This document shows, one piece after another, positions 33,029 through 45,310 of a DNA stretch of 64,000 nucleotides; the first letter of the stretch is position 1; each line of letters starts with the position of its first letter. Both the position numbers and the translations under genes were made by a program. This stretch comes from Micromussa lordhowensis (lineage: Eukaryota > Cnidaria > Anthozoa > Scleractinia > Lobophylliidae). The stretch is from NCBI GenBank assembly GCA_964020085.1, contig OZ026602.1, positions 25,942,601-26,006,600 of the forward strand. The letters are read 5' to 3'. The notes under the pieces were generated by a model. It saw only the letters and a list, made by a program, of their open reading frames with translations, did no database searches and had not been told where the DNA came from.

Positions 33029-34975
33029 TTAGTCCCAAAGTTTCACTCCTTGGTCATTAATCGTCGTTTTGACGAGAACTTTCGTCATTCTTTTCACTTG
33101 GCCAGCTAAGTCGCCCTTGGTACTCATCAACCATCCGTAAATTGGCGCTGGATCCTGTTCCACTTCATAGCTGACATCACGTTCAAGCACCCCTCGTTTG
33201 ATTAGGTCCTCAACTGCCCGTTCAGCGGCTGTTGTGACTACACTCATGTCTTGTGGGAATGCCACTTGTCCAATGGTGAAAGGTCCCATGTAATAGATGG
33301 GAGCTAAAGGATCTTCAGTACCTGGAACCAAAGAGAAATTGTTGATGTCAATCAGGGCACCAGATGGACGAAAATAATTGACCCCATCCCTCGTCACAAC
33401 GTTCGGATGATCTTCATGATTTTGGGACTCTTTGGCATTCCGAAAAGGGACCAAAATCTCTTTGATGAGCTTCGCTTTTCTTAAAGATGTTGTCAGCAGG
33501 GAGGAATCTTTCTCAAACGCAGCCTTCTGGCCAGTGGCATCGATCATGACGTCATGATGGGCTTTAAAAGTGGTATCTCCGTCCGGTTTCCATGACAATT
33601 TGATTCCACTTCTACCTTTTGCTTCTTCAACTTCATACTTTTTTCCAATCTTCTTAACCTCAAGGTAGCCGTCTTTCATAAGAGCCAGGATCTTTTCAGC
33701 ATTTTGAACTGGGAAGGGACCAGTGAGCAGATGCAGTTCAGTCTTGATTTCTTCAAACCGGATGCGATCTTCCGCTGAAAAGTAGCTGAAGGCCTCGTCG
33801 AATACTGCGTACGACTGATAAAAGACATTCTGTAGAAGTGCAGGAACGCCAGTTTTCAAGCTCTCTTTCGCCTCTTCAAGCTCCCGGCATAATCTTTCCA
33901 CCGGATCAGTTGTTTGCAGTAGCTTTCTCATTTCAGAAACCGCTTCTTCTAACGTCACCGTTTCCCAGCAGTCTGGAAGATACGCACGAAGTCGAGGAAC
34001 TTCATCGTAGACCTCTCTCTTTAAGAGATACCAGAAGGCATCCAGTGGCAGAAATCCATCATTCGCTTCAATAATAGGAATGAAAGATGCAGGTGTTAGG
34101 TATTTGTGCGCGAAAATCTTGTTAACAACCACGCCCATTACTTGAGGGAGCATTCCCTTGCGTCCGTACATTGTCATCTTGAATCCTTCTGCTCCCTTGA
34201 AGGGTACGAACTTCAAGCTGCTCTTGCCGTTTTGATGCATCGACTGAAAAGAACCATTCTTATTACTTAGAGTTAGAGCAGTGTCTATCGCCGATAACGA
34301 ACAGCCAAGTATCCCCACGTTGCCTCCAAGCTCGGTTCTGTCCTGGATGTCTCGTGCTGGAAAAGGTGAAGGAAGCCAGTGTGGAAAATCCGGGAACCTG
34401 TTGTAGGTCCAGTGTCCTGTCGCAACAAACAAGTTTCTAGCAAAGGCTTTGCTCTTCTTATCAAGATCAAGTTCATACCCATTCGCACCAAAAACGTTTC
34501 TGGGTAGAATGGAAGTTACCTTGGTCAGGCGCCGAACATCCACTGTGAAACCCTTCTCTCTGAGCGCCATCACAAACTGATTGAAGCGATTGCTTAAATA
34601 GAGGCCAACCGCAAATCTAGGAAATGGTTTATTCAGCCAGGTTGGGATCTCGCTTTCTTCAATTTCCAAACTCACTCTGTACTCTGAAGGGAGGGAGCGC
34701 AGCCAAAGTAGAAAGTCCGATTTTTCAGGGAATGGTATGTAGGTGGCCGTAATCTGGGTGCACCCGCCAGCAATATTTACGATATGATCAGGAATGGTCA
34801 TGAGTCTCGAGTACGGCATTCCTGGTCCTAGGTCTTGAGTAGACTCCACTACCAGAATACGGAATGGCCCCTTTCCCTTGGGTTTTAAGTGCAAAGAAAT
34901 TTGGCCAAGTACAGAGGTACCATAGGCGCCAGCTCCCACTATTGCGATATCGTACACCGGACCAGTACCGTTCAT
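33029..34975 (-). CDS. FAD/NAD(P)-binding protein, YdhS-like, intronless
   Basis: 648 codons from MNGTGPVYDIAIVGAGAYGT at 34975. The dinucleotide fold is IAIVGAGAYGTSVLGQ (GxGxxG, residues about 9-24). Then come a GPGMPYS segment, NIAGGCT, the second nucleotide-binding stretch VGILGCSLSAIDTALTL, and VMIDATG near the C-terminus. This is the architecture of the NAD_binding_9 / COG4529 flavoproteins related to bacterial YdhS; substrates are unknown. I chose this ATG because a splice acceptor (gatctttacag) lies 24 bp upstream, so an intron probably sits in the 5' UTR. The frame stays open 54 codons further upstream. It is intact, with no internal intron. Confidence 0.88.
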   Translation of the reverse strand: MNGTGPVYDIAIVGAGAYGTSVLGQISLHLKPKGKGPFRILVVESTQDLGPGMPYSRLMTIPDHIVNIAGGCTQITATYIPFPEKSDFLLWLRSLPSEYRVSLEIEESEIPTWLNKPFPRFAVGLYLSNRFNQFVMALREKGFTVDVRRLTKVTSILPRNVFGANGYELDLDKKSKAFARNLFVATGHWTYNRFPDFPHWLPSPFPARDIQDRTELGGNVGILGCSLSAIDTALTLSNKNGSFQSMHQNGKSSLKFVPFKGAEGFKMTMYGRKGMLPQVMGVVVNKIFAHKYLTPASFIPIIEANDGFLPLDAFWYLLKREVYDEVPRLRAYLPDCWETVTLEEAVSEMRKLLQTTDPVERLCRELEEAKESLKTGVPALLQNVFYQSYAVFDEAFSYFSAEDRIRFEEIKTELHLLTGPFPVQNAEKILALMKDGYLEVKKIGKKYEVEEAKGRSGIKLSWKPDGDTTFKAHHDVMIDATGQKAAFEKDSSLLTTSLRKAKLIKEILVPFRNAKESQNHEDHPNVVTRDGVNYFRPSGALIDINNFSLVPGTEDPLAPIYYMGPFTIGQVAFPQDMSVVTTAAERAVEDLIKRGVLERDVSYEVEQDPAPIYGWLMSTKGDLAGQVKRMTKVLVKTTINDQGVKLWD

Positions 34976-35139
34976 CTTTGATCGTAGTTTTGATGTCTGT
35001 AAAGATCGAAAGCAAAGTGAACGAGAATTAAAAAAATATATATAAAGCCAAAAAAAGTGTAGAAATAGCCGACCCGTACGAACGTGAGGTACGAACGAAC
35101 TATTGAGATTAACAACTACCGCAAATTTTTTCAACACAC

Positions 35140-35925
35140 AATTGAACTAACAGTTAGCTGCCATTAACACTTTCCCTGATCAACAAATTAACCAGAAGTC
35201 TTAATAACCATTTAATTTGACTATTTTTTTTAACCCTTTGTGGACCAATGATCGCTAAAAAAGGGCGTTTTTAACTGTTAATTGTTTTTTACGATGCCAT
35301 GACGCTAAATAAGCCGTAGCTTTGCTGAAAAGCTACTTTTTGGCCAAACAGATAGATTTCTTAAAGATGGACGTGAGAATTTGAAATTGATGATCGTATA
35401 TACATATTTTTTAAGCAAACTCAATTTCTTCCTCTCGCAGTCATGACAAATACTAGAAACGAAATAATATATTATTTGCGTTCAGTCCGGACATCCAGTT
35501 TCAACGCATATCACAGTCACTGTATCCTCACTTCATCTCGGTGATTTGAAAAACATCATTCTTTTCATTTCCATTTTAAAACATGGGAACAGTGTAATGG
35601 TAGTCAATAAAATCCATATGACGGTAAAATTCAAAGCATTGTTTTCGGTTGTCTTAACAGCAGCCTTCAACAGGCGCGAAATGCTAAAAAGGGTGCGTGT
35701 ATAGAGTGATAAAATACAACAGAATAAAATACAATAGAGTAAAATGTAAGAACATATCTCGACATGGTACTGGTAGAGAAATTCTTAAACTCATTAATAA
35801 TTCATCAAGTTAAGACAAACAAAATTAAGGAGGCTTGGATACCCGGTCTTAATTAGCATAGATTTTGACGATTTTACATTACCGTTTACTCCTTAGTTTT
35901 TGTTTCGACTCAGAAGATATTTCAA
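35140..35925. other. Upstream region of the flavoprotein gene; no gene seen
   Basis: Presumably contains its promoter; no defined motif was found. Confidence 0.4.
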
Positions 35926-35930
35926 ACGCT

Positions 35931-36048
35931 CGAGACAGAGTTTCATCGACTAATCCAAACACCTCGAATTTCGTCAAAAATACTCCGCTGCGCGTCGTAT
36001 TTTCAACTCTCTTCTCGGTGTTTGGATATTCCGATGAAACACTGCCTC
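35931..36048. repeat. Short fold-back repeat
   Basis: gagacagagtttcatcg..atccaaacacc is inverted as ggtgtttggat..cgatgaaacactgcctctcg around a tcaaaaatactccgctgcgc core. Confidence 0.75.
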
Positions 36049-36049
36049 T

Positions 36050-38828
36050 CGTGTTTGATATATTACTTCCTTAGCTGCGCGCGCCCATGTGTTATTCGTT
36101 ATGTTTCTCTATGGTTATGGCATAACCAGCTGCACTATCAAGCGCTTAATTTACGGCTTGTAGGTTTATACAAAAGCTATGTTCCTTTCGTTGCGACTCT
36201 GGCTCTACAAGAATGGAAACGAATGGAGAAGTTGATTTATCCTGAAAGTTCATTGCTACGAGGATAATAAACTTTACGGGTTGATCAGAAAAATTGCCAA
36301 GGAATTTAATTAAGCATACTTGACCTTCCTACCTTAATTGAATGAAGGATGTAAAATTCTTGTCCAAAATGTTCTTGTCCTCCGTCAACAGGAAAACAAC
36401 AGGAGTGAATATCTAGGATGACTGCCTCTTAAAAATTCCGGAGCTGAAAAAAATCTCGTTTGTTAAAAGCAGTTACTATGTACTCATTATGCCGTCCTTA
36501 ACTAATTGAATAACGCGAGGAAAACCGTACAATTGTATCTCAACGCTGTCCAGTCAGCAAGTCTCGCCTCTTGTTATGACATTGACGGCTAGAAAGTTGA
36601 TCTTCATCCTTTTATAGTAGTTCGCGTTTTGTTAGTTCGTGCCAATGCGGAAGAGAGACAGATGAAAGCCAAAATGAATGGATTCTACAAGGAGGGAATC
36701 AGAATGTGGCGCCTTCATGATCACTCTCGCAGTCTGATGCACTGAAAAGGGAGACGTTGGGGATTTCGATTTTTCAATTTTTGTCGGTTTTTTTTTTCAT
36801 CGGTTTTTCGGTTTTTGCACCCAAAATGTCTGGTTTTTCGGATTGCTTTAAGTGGCGGTTTTCGGTTTATTCCCTGTTCAGCATTCGGTCTTTGGATTTT
36901 GGTGATACGGAAATGGGTTTTTGGGTTTTGTTTGACTACTTACGTTGCTAGTTCCACTTCTTAATAATTGAAACCCGATAATTTACTCCCACTGATCTCA
37001 GACATTCAAATATCCGATATTCAAGTTCGGGACTGTTCCTGCCATAGAAACTATTTTTTCCTTATATTGTTCTTATAGTTTTGATGTTATAGTAACTAGC
37101 TTTTTATTAATTACTATTTTTAATATTATGTGCCTTGTAAATAGCTTATGTTTATGCACATATAAATAATTCTGGGAAGCGCCTCGCATGGGAACTCTCG
37201 TGCCGTTCGCGCTTTCCCTTTCTTTTCATTCGTTTTTCGTTTTTGTCTTTTACTACATTAGATACCTCGGACAAGAGACAATGATCAAAATATCTCATTG
37301 TCCCTTACCTCGAGGTAGAAGGGAATGTTAGGTTGCATGCGACTCCAATGAGGCATTTGTAACATTTCATTGCCGTTCATTGGAAAAAGCTAACAATCGA
37401 TGAGTTAATAGAAAGCTAAAGGGGTCGGACCTGCAATGATTTTTAAAAATAAAAAATGTCTGAAGACTGTTAATCCCTCAAAAAAGAAAAAAAGAAAGAA
37501 GTGTGCGTCTTTCGCTGCCGTATCAAGCTTGGCACATAAGCCCCGTCTACACTCCCGCGGAGAAATTTGAAAACGCAGCTTTGTATTTGCGATTAGGCAA
37601 ACCGTCCGCACTAATCCGCCACCAAAATGGAACTTTTTGAAAACGCTCTTCAACGCTCTGATCGTTGTGTTTTCAAATTTCACCCGCGCATAATGTTGAT
37701 AAGGCCTTAAAATTTGTGAATTTGCAAGTTAAATCATTTTGGGTGGCGGTTTTTGGATCTGAGGATTTTTATGGTGGTTTTTCGGTTTTCAAAGAAATTT
37801 TGAGCGGTTTTCCGGTTTCTAGTAGACCTTCATTGAATACTGAACAAGTCATTACACATGGAAATTTTTCTGTTATTGCTGAAGGAAGCTTGAGACTAAG
37901 AAAGGAAAAGACTTCCTTTCAGGCAGACAGCAAGTAAGTAGAGTAGCTCGAGCAAAATCGATGCCATTTATTTCATTGATTTCATCAGCACTCAATCTTC
38001 TCATGTCTTCAGATAGTTGAGTACTGGCAGTAGCCCTGATACCTTCTAACCCTGCATCACCAAGATAGGTGAGTTTTCATTTCATGATCAGTTTTCACGT
38101 CTGCCTGCTCAATGCTCGAAGCTTAAATCTTAGTCAATATTGGAAGACAACAAATCATTTGGTATAAAAAAAATTTCTGTACTCAGAGCGCAGTTAAAAA
38201 TCTCATTCAAAAGTGGGATATTTCGTTGGGTTCCACCAAACTTCGTCAGTCACAATAAAAATGTGAATGTTAAGAGGGGTTATGTGATGTTCTTTACGGT
38301 ATTGAGGGGGCTAAAATGGCGTTATAGATGTTGCTTAATTCGAAACCATTGTCATGTGATTTAAATGCTCTTGTTGGCGTTCCGAAGTCCCCTTGATGCA
38401 TGGCACTTAAGCCAGTATATTCTCTTCTGGTTTACAAATTCTTCGGAGTCTCTCGAACCAGATCCAGTGTTTGGTAGATAGATAGTTGTTGGCATTCTAA
38501 GTCTTGCAAAACGTGTTTAATTTCCATTACTTTGTGTTATGTTCTTCACAGTCTGAGCTCACCGCTGTAGCAGCGCTTTTATGGTGTATATGATGGTTAG
38601 AATGGAAATTCAGGCATAGTCAGAGCCGAACGAAATATCTCACATTTAAATAAGATTTTTAAATTAATCACGCTCTAAGTACGGAAAATTATTTTTTATA
38701 TACTTTAATCATAATTCTGTAGCAGGGACGCAACACTTTTTTTCCTTTTATGTAAATACCGAGTGTTTTTAACACTGTTGTGCTAATTGGAGAAACTGTA
38801 AATAACCAAACATTTCAAATAGAACATA
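36050..38828. other. Gene-free, low-complexity region
   Basis: Degenerate ggtttttcggtttt repeats at about 36750-36950 resume at 37735-37830, as if one element was split by an insertion. Open frames over them are artefacts. Confidence 0.55.
37925..38085 (+). repeat. Dispersed motif M, copy 1
   Basis: aaaatcgatgcc..atttcattgatttcatcagcact, followed by GATAG|GTGAGTTTTCATT. It matches copies at 40000, 40265 and 54190. Confidence 0.5.
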
Positions 38829-39012
38829 TTAAGCTGTTAAGTATCCCAACTGGTAGGAGGCTCACAAGTTGGCTATTTACACAGAGCTGTCGACGAATTC
38901 AACTCGGGACTACCAAGAACAAATCCAGATGGCGTTAAGGTGGATGAATTGAAACAGGGACCTCCAGATTTCAAATCCAGCGCCCTAAACCACTCGGCCA
39001 CACCACCTCCCT
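38829..39012 (-). mobile_element. tRNA-Ser-derived SINE
   Basis: The minus strand begins ggtggtgtggccgagtggtt, with an anticodon arm ctgga-tttgaaa-tctgg (loop anticodon TGA, Ser) and a degraded T arm. A body follows with gtagtcccgagttgaattc and cctaccagttgggatactta. The acceptor pairing is poor beyond five bases and the T loop is not canonical, so it is not a working tRNA. Confidence 0.8.
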
Positions 39013-39039
39013 TATATCTCGCGTTTTGCTTCTCTGTCA

Positions 39040-39570
39040 ATACCTGGGGTGCTTGCCATTTAGCAAAAAATATCCGGAAATTTCGGTTGAAAGTCAAATG
39101 GAACAGCAATTTTGCGGACAATCCGTTCGGAAATTGTAGACTACCTCCAGAGGTAGTCCTCTTTTTCCCTTCAGAATGGAACGGCGGAAATGTCCTTACC
39201 ATTTGCAAAATATTCCAGTTTGCAGTCTCTTATCACTGCTAAAACAGTCACACGGGAAATCGAATTGCAAATGGTGAGCTCCATCTCGTTCGGTTGGTTT
39301 GATGGTTTTGGAAAAAACCCTAACCATAACTTAACGGTCATCCCAACCGGTTTATTCTTACAAATGGGAAGCATTCTTGGTGAAAGCTTAAAAACCATCA
39401 TGGACGTTGAGAAAGCATATTTTCCAAATGTTGAGATCGTTTCTCCGGTTTTTTCAGCCAGTTGCTGGCAGTTGTATTTTTATCATTTTGTCAAAGGTTT
39501 TCATGCCACCGAAAATTCCACTCGCTGTACGATAAACAAGAACATTTTTTAACCCAGTGGTAATTATTGA
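39040..39570. repeat. Unclassified repeat-like segment
   Basis: Contains phrases (atttcggttgaaagtcaaatgg, ttggtttgatggttttgg) that I associate with an interspersed family. No terminal structure was found. Confidence 0.3.
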
Positions 39571-39999
39571 AAGTAGGTTTTCGAATTGGCGTTAAAACTG
39601 TCTCATTCGAACCTGGATAACTTTATGCAGCACATAGATTATTACTAACTGTCGGATTATAAGTAATTGTTGCTTGATTAAAAGCCTTTGAAGTCGCTGA
39701 ATGGTCACTTTTCGATATATTTCATGATGAGCGTCGGATGCTTTTAAAATACCAGCTAGAACACCAAGAATCAATAACGTTCGTTTAAACGTGCCTTGAT
39801 TGGAAAGCAGCAAAACCGTGATATATCTCTACGCTTGGTAACTGACTGATTCAATGAATGTTCAAACGAAAAGACCTTGGAATACGCGCACCTTTTCTAA
39901 TACAATACTGTTAATAACATGCATCAGAACTTTGCTAATAAAAAAAAGACTTTTTAAAAAACGACTTCCTTTTCTGTGTGAAGCGACAAGTGACTACAG

Positions 40000-40075
40000 G
40001 AGGAAGGGCAGATTACAAAATCGACGGCCTTAAATTATTTCATTGATTGCATCAGCAATCAGATGGTTTTGGTAT
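40000..40075 (+). repeat. Dispersed motif M, copy 2
   Basis: gattacaaaatcgacggcct..atttcattgattgcatcagcaatcagatgg. Confidence 0.5.
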
Positions 40076-40264
40076 GTGTGATGGCAGACTGTAGGTGCTA
40101 ATGAGTTCTTTGTTGGTATCTCGCGGTTTGTTTCTAGTTCTGTGTTGAGATTGGGAGGAAAGGTCAGTGAAAGCCAAAATTCTTCGCGGCATGGTTATTT
40201 TGCTCTCAGTGCATGCTGGCAGCTTAGAAGAAAAATTAAGGCATCCTTTTCAGCGAAGTAGGAA

Positions 40265-40345
40265 GTGCCCACAAACAAAAAAGTCGACGGCCTTTCTTTA
40301 TTTTATTGTTTTGATCAGCACTTGAATGATCTTCTTCACCTTACC
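40265..40345 (+). repeat. Dispersed motif M, copy 3
   Basis: aaaaaagtcgacggcctttc..attttattgttttgatcagcacttgaatgatctt. Confidence 0.5.
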
Positions 40346-43300
40346 GAGACGAATTTTTGTTGTCTGTTGATGAAAATTTCAGCCCGGTCGACCGTGATGA
40401 AATTCGAGAAACAAAACCAAAATGGTGCCGTATAAAGATGTATCGTTCGCGACTACCGTAGCTTTGTCAACTCTTGTAACTAAAGCATATTGGCATACTT
40501 ATGAAGTGGAATAGATCATTGATACAAGGAGCGCAAGACTTATGACGCTGTGTTGCGAAAGCAAAGCTATCTTGTCTAAAAAGTTTGGTCTTGGTTTCAC
40601 GGACTGGAGTGTTCACATGGGGAAATTTTCATCCCCGTTAACCAGGCTGGCCTGCCTTCTCGTATGAACACATAAAATTTTTAACAATGGAAATAAGAGA
40701 GAGGCACGATCTTCAGGGTAACTGGGCTCATGTAAAGAGGCCCTAAATCGAAATCAGCTTCTGGTCGAGTAGGAACTAAAACTCAAATTTACTCTTCTGC
40801 TATATATGGAACAGCAGCGAACAAATGAAACATCTTGTTTCCTCTAACAACATATCAACAATGTCTCACAACAGCAAAAAAATTCACAGAAAATATATCA
40901 TTAACCTGTTAGAATTCTTTTTCTCCTCGTTTTGTCGCTGCCCTGGCCTGTCTTTTAACACGTCGTCTCGTATTTCACAGTGCTTACTTGATGCGGACTG
41001 AGGTAAAACCTTATTTAAAGGTTAAGAAAAAAGGGTTTCCGCACGTGGAATAAGTATAAAGTCCACTGAAGTGATTTTTTGACAAAGAAATTAGGTAAAA
41101 ACAGCTGCACTAAAGTACAAGGTTCAATCTAATGTGAATATCGAACAATGGTAATTATACAAGGACTGCTTAAGTGAAATTTGAAAAGTACAAAGTTCGA
41201 TTTGGATAAAAATGCATGAAAGCAAGAAAACGCCGACTACATTGTTAAGGTAAAAGTATGACTATTGACTTTGTTTTGAGGTTTTAAAATGCAGGGCCTT
41301 GCCTTGTAACAGGCAAACCCAGGCACTTGCGTCAGTCAGTTTATTTATTTACTTTTTTTTTGTTTTTGTTGTTTCATTATAAATTCTCGGAATACCTAGG
41401 AAGAGAATTTAATCATAGACATCGCCTCATTCATAATGTTTGCCTGGAAACTGCCTCAGTCATATTTTTTTTGTGTGTACGTTCCTAATATGCCAATGAT
41501 ATGTACATATGTAGAATGGCTGAAAAACGGTGAATCCTCTCGTAACAAACTGCTGTTTTCGTTCAAACGTTGCCCCTTTTAGCCGCTCATTATGACTAAA
41601 TGTACTCGGTTCTGTTGTAGCGCCATTTGAAACGTGCTCGTTTTGTCGGTTTGGTGATTGTTAAAGCCCATGTCGGGCCGTGTTTTTTCTTGTCAGTTTC
41701 CAACGAGGCTATGTAGTCGATGAGGGCAGTTTCTATCTAGACTGAGAGTGACAAACGGTTGTTTAGGCACCTGGTATTTCACTTTATATTTAAACGAATT
41801 CGCACAATGAACTGGCTGACATTGAGAGGGAAAGGGGTTTCGTGCGAAACATGCAGATCGATCAAATTAAGTCTGTGTCAGTTAGACGGTTGCCTCGCTA
41901 CGCGAAATTAATGGGCCAGTCTTAAATATTCGAGCATATTACCTCTCCAAACAGAAAGAATTGAGTGGGCTCATTTTAGCCTGGTGGAAAAAATGAACGA
42001 CAACATCTCTCTATAAAGATAACTTAATAATAGGCTGGTGTTTCCAATTTCAAGTTTACACGAATCTTCTTTAATCGAAATTCAGAAATGTATTTATTAC
42101 TGTATGGGGTGATAACGTTCAGTTCTCCCTTCGAACTTACTTTCTGGATGCATTCAGCGCTTTCTCTCCTTTCAGACTTTTAAATTTCCTTGCTGAGAAT
42201 ACGAACCCGATTGTCGAAAATGTTTTTAAGCCCTACCTACGACATCTCACACTTTCTGGCGACAGATGAGATCAAAAACTTCAATTTAGGAAGTGTGGGT
42301 TTCTAGAAGTTCCATTCTCTTGTACGTTATTCCCCGAGCGTTATCCGCCGCTTGTACGGTGAATTTAAGATATATTCCTTCCAGAGTGCAATACTCAAGA
42401 GAAGTGATTCACTCAAAATCAATTGTTTTCCTTCTTGTTTTGAATACAAAGCACTCAGTTGTAAAATTCTTGTTGTATTGGTTAGCTATTTAACACGAGA
42501 CAACTTCCGAGTTTAAAACAATTCAAGGTCGGTATCTATATCTGTTCCTACAGCTTGTTTGAATAACATTATGTTAAGGACTTTCATCTTTGCTATCAGT
42601 AGTCAGCATTTTTGATCTGCCTCTTAATTTTGGAACAAGTTCGGTAATCAAACTTTAAGTCCGCGTTTCTAGCAGCTTGGGTTTTGTTTCTCCGTACCAG
42701 ACGGAAAGACAGACTGATGGAAGCTGGCGAGACAGATAGGAAGAATTTAATTATTATCATCTGATACCTCAAAGGGAGTCAGTTCTTATTAGGGGAAACG
42801 TTTATCTTTCTATGTACACTGTATGTGTAGCCTTTTCTTGAATTATTTCCCTTTCTTTCTCGGTCTTTTTTCAAAAACTCCACAGAAACTCCAAAGAATT
42901 AATTTCTTTTAATATATTCTCGTAACATTGGTTGACTATGTAAAGGTTTGTAACCGGCCTAGTCTTAGATGACCTATTCAGAAACCTCCGTTTCTCATCT
43001 AGAGAACGAGGAATAACGAGTTTTCTGAGTTTGAAAACTTTTAAATTCGCGATCGAGTGTGCGCTTACCCGACATTCGGCCATAAATGGTAGCTTATAAT
43101 GGAAGTGATTTCTGTACCCCTTTAGCAGCAAATTGTTGAAACAAAAAAAGCGAGATTCTAAGAGGCTGATACTGGTATTGCCTGAGAGTGCAGCGTTATG
43201 TTATTCTCGAAACTAACAGAGAGAGTTGTGTAATTAAGTAAACAACTGTTATTCGCGTTTACAAAATGACAGCGCCTGAGGTCTGCCCCACTTTCCTCCG

Positions 43301-43892
43301 TATGTCGCGGATGAAAATTATCATGTGAAAGCTCTAATTTAATTTATCTTACAGACCCCCAAGGAAAAGACTAATACTTACTGACTTAAAAATATCAAGA
43401 AAGTTCATTTATACAAATAACTCTTACCTCGATTAAATGGCACTCAACAATCCCGCAGTTGTACAATTTGTGTAAGTTCGAAGGATTTCTGACCGTACGT
43501 TTCGAGAACAAGTTGCTAGTTCTATCATGTCGAACATGATAGAAAAAAACCGAAATGATTGCCAAAAGCTTCAGTTAATCTACTATTTATTGTTTTAACA
43601 GCCAATTAAAAGCCGTGTTGTTGACGTCGCAGTGTGACATTGCAGTATTTGTCCACGTTTTTTTTTTTTTTTTTGTGGTGCAGTGTTTTACGAATGTTTT
43701 TGCGCGGTTGTTATCTTCCGTACTTTGAAATGTCCTCTGAAATAACGCTCACTGCAATAGCAGGCGTCTGTACACTTCCTGCATAAGAGGTTAAATATCA
43801 GGAATGACGTACTTTTAAACTATCTACAAGCAGCTGAAAGAAAAATATCGTTTTCCACAAGACACTTGTGTTGTTGTTATCTATTCTTAACC

Positions 43893-44100
43893 TTGCGCCA
43901 GACGTTAAAGTCTATCGCTGAACAATATTAAGTATCATCAAACATTTCGAAAGTTCCGCCTCTCGATATTGAAATTCGGTTGTTAATCAATCCTTTCATA
44001 GCAACCCACGTTTAGTTTCGACCAACCAAACGGAAAAAATAGACAGAGAAGCGCTAGATTGTATAAAAAGTACAAAGAATAATGACAGTTTTGAACATCT
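43893..44100 (+). repeat. Repeat R3, degenerate copy
   Basis: About 200 bp matching 59945-60140 (ttaaagtctatcgctgaaca, acatttcgaaagttccgcct). The open frame of the other copy is broken here. Confidence 0.85.
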
Positions 44101-44184
44101 CTTTGAAACATCAGCACTTGAATGGTCTGTTGTTGAGCTTGTTGATGTCTCTGTATCAAAACGAATCTACTTGCGAAATAATAG

Positions 44185-44362
44185 GGCACGTTCGATATAT
44201 CAGTATTCTAACATGGCCCCGAGGCTTTCAGGACAAAGTTCTATATTTGGTGGTGTTTTTCTATGTATCGAAGTCTCATTTGGGAATTGCGAGACAAAAG
44301 AAACTTAACAAATCCCAGAGCCTCGGATCTATGTTAGAATATTGATATATCGAACGTAGCCT
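44185..44362. mobile_element. 178-bp fold-back element, family F1
   Basis: Arms ggcacgttcgatatatcagt.. through ttctaacatggccccgaggct are inverted at the other end. Same arm motif as 9642-9787. Confidence 0.85.
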
Positions 44363-44469
44363 ATTCTTATGAAAATGAGTTCCACCTACAGGTTCATTTT
44401 CATGCAATCAAACTCATTAACATAACAAAGGTTTTGCACAAAGACTCCACGGCAAGAAAACCCTTGTTC

Positions 44470-45310
44470 ACCGTCAATTTTACCAAACGGTGAATACCAT
44501 TAAAATCCTGTATTAACCACCCGTTTTTTGATATCGGAAAACGTTCTGTCAATTTGGTGTTTTCCATGTGTGAACGCCAGGAAAATTTGAGGCTAATTCA
44601 TTGTTTTCCTGCTCTCGACAAACGCCGGCGAACACCTTGTTTTCCATTGCGTTTTCTTTCGTTTTCCCGAGCAGATTAATGCCGTGTTTGTCGGAGGTTT
44701 TCCAAGTTTAAATGCTGACGGTTAACCCCGGGTAAACTTGAAGTTCACTAGCAGTTTTCCTGTTTTAGAAAAGGTGTATTGAACACCTTGTTTTTATACG
44801 CATTCACCGTAGTTTTGCCGGGCGGGTAAATGCACTGTTTGTCGTGGATTATTCTGTTGTGCACGTTGACGGTAAACACCAGGAAAATTACACGTTCACT
44901 AGCAATTTTCCTGCATTAGAAAAGTTCTACTGAACACCTCGTTTTCCTACGCGTTTTCCGTAGCTTTCCCTAGGAGGTAAATGCAGAAATTGTCGGAAGG
45001 TTTTCCGGTCCACATGTTGATGGTTAAATCTGGAAAACTTGACGTCGACTAGCAATTTTTGTTACGGACGGTTAACACAGGGTAAACTTGTTCATCAGCA
45101 ATTTTCCCGAGTATATTGGTGACGGAAATGCAGTATGATATAAATCGGAGGTTTTACAGATCTTGAGGTTTATGGTTATCATGGGGAAAACACAACGTAT
45201 ATACACTTGCAATTTTTCCGCACGAAAAAAGTTCAAACGAACTCCTCGTTTTCCTTCGCATTTTCTGTGTTTTTCTTCAGTAGGTGAACTGAAGCGTTTT
45301 CCCAACGTTA
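44470..45310. repeat. Left subterminal tandem array, about 152-bp period
   Basis: The box gaacacctcgttttcctacg recurs in degenerate form near 44630, 44784, 44934 and 45239, with ggttttcc..acggttaa..gttcactagcaattttcc between. Confidence 0.75.

Larger units (their letters stand above)
39571..43892. other. Long gene-free stretch
   Basis: Apart from two copies of motif M (40000-40075, 40265-40345) I see no gene or structured repeat. An 86-codon minus-strand frame at 42871-43131 has no recognisable domain. Confidence 0.5.

Noticed and set aside
36757..36951. Plus-strand frame rich in Phe and Gly
   Set aside because: Lies in degenerate ggtttttcgg repeats; no start context or homology.
38945..39012. 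Functional tRNA-Ser(TGA) gene
   Set aside because: The anticodon arm is good, but acceptor pairing fails at two positions and the T arm is degenerate. It continues into a SINE body.
38873..39208. Minus-strand open frame containing GVAEWFRALDLKSGGP
   Set aside because: This peptide is the translation of a tRNA-Ser-derived SINE head and is a recurrent false protein.
42871..43131. 86-codon minus-strand open frame
   Set aside because: No recognisable motif, repeat structure or splice signal.
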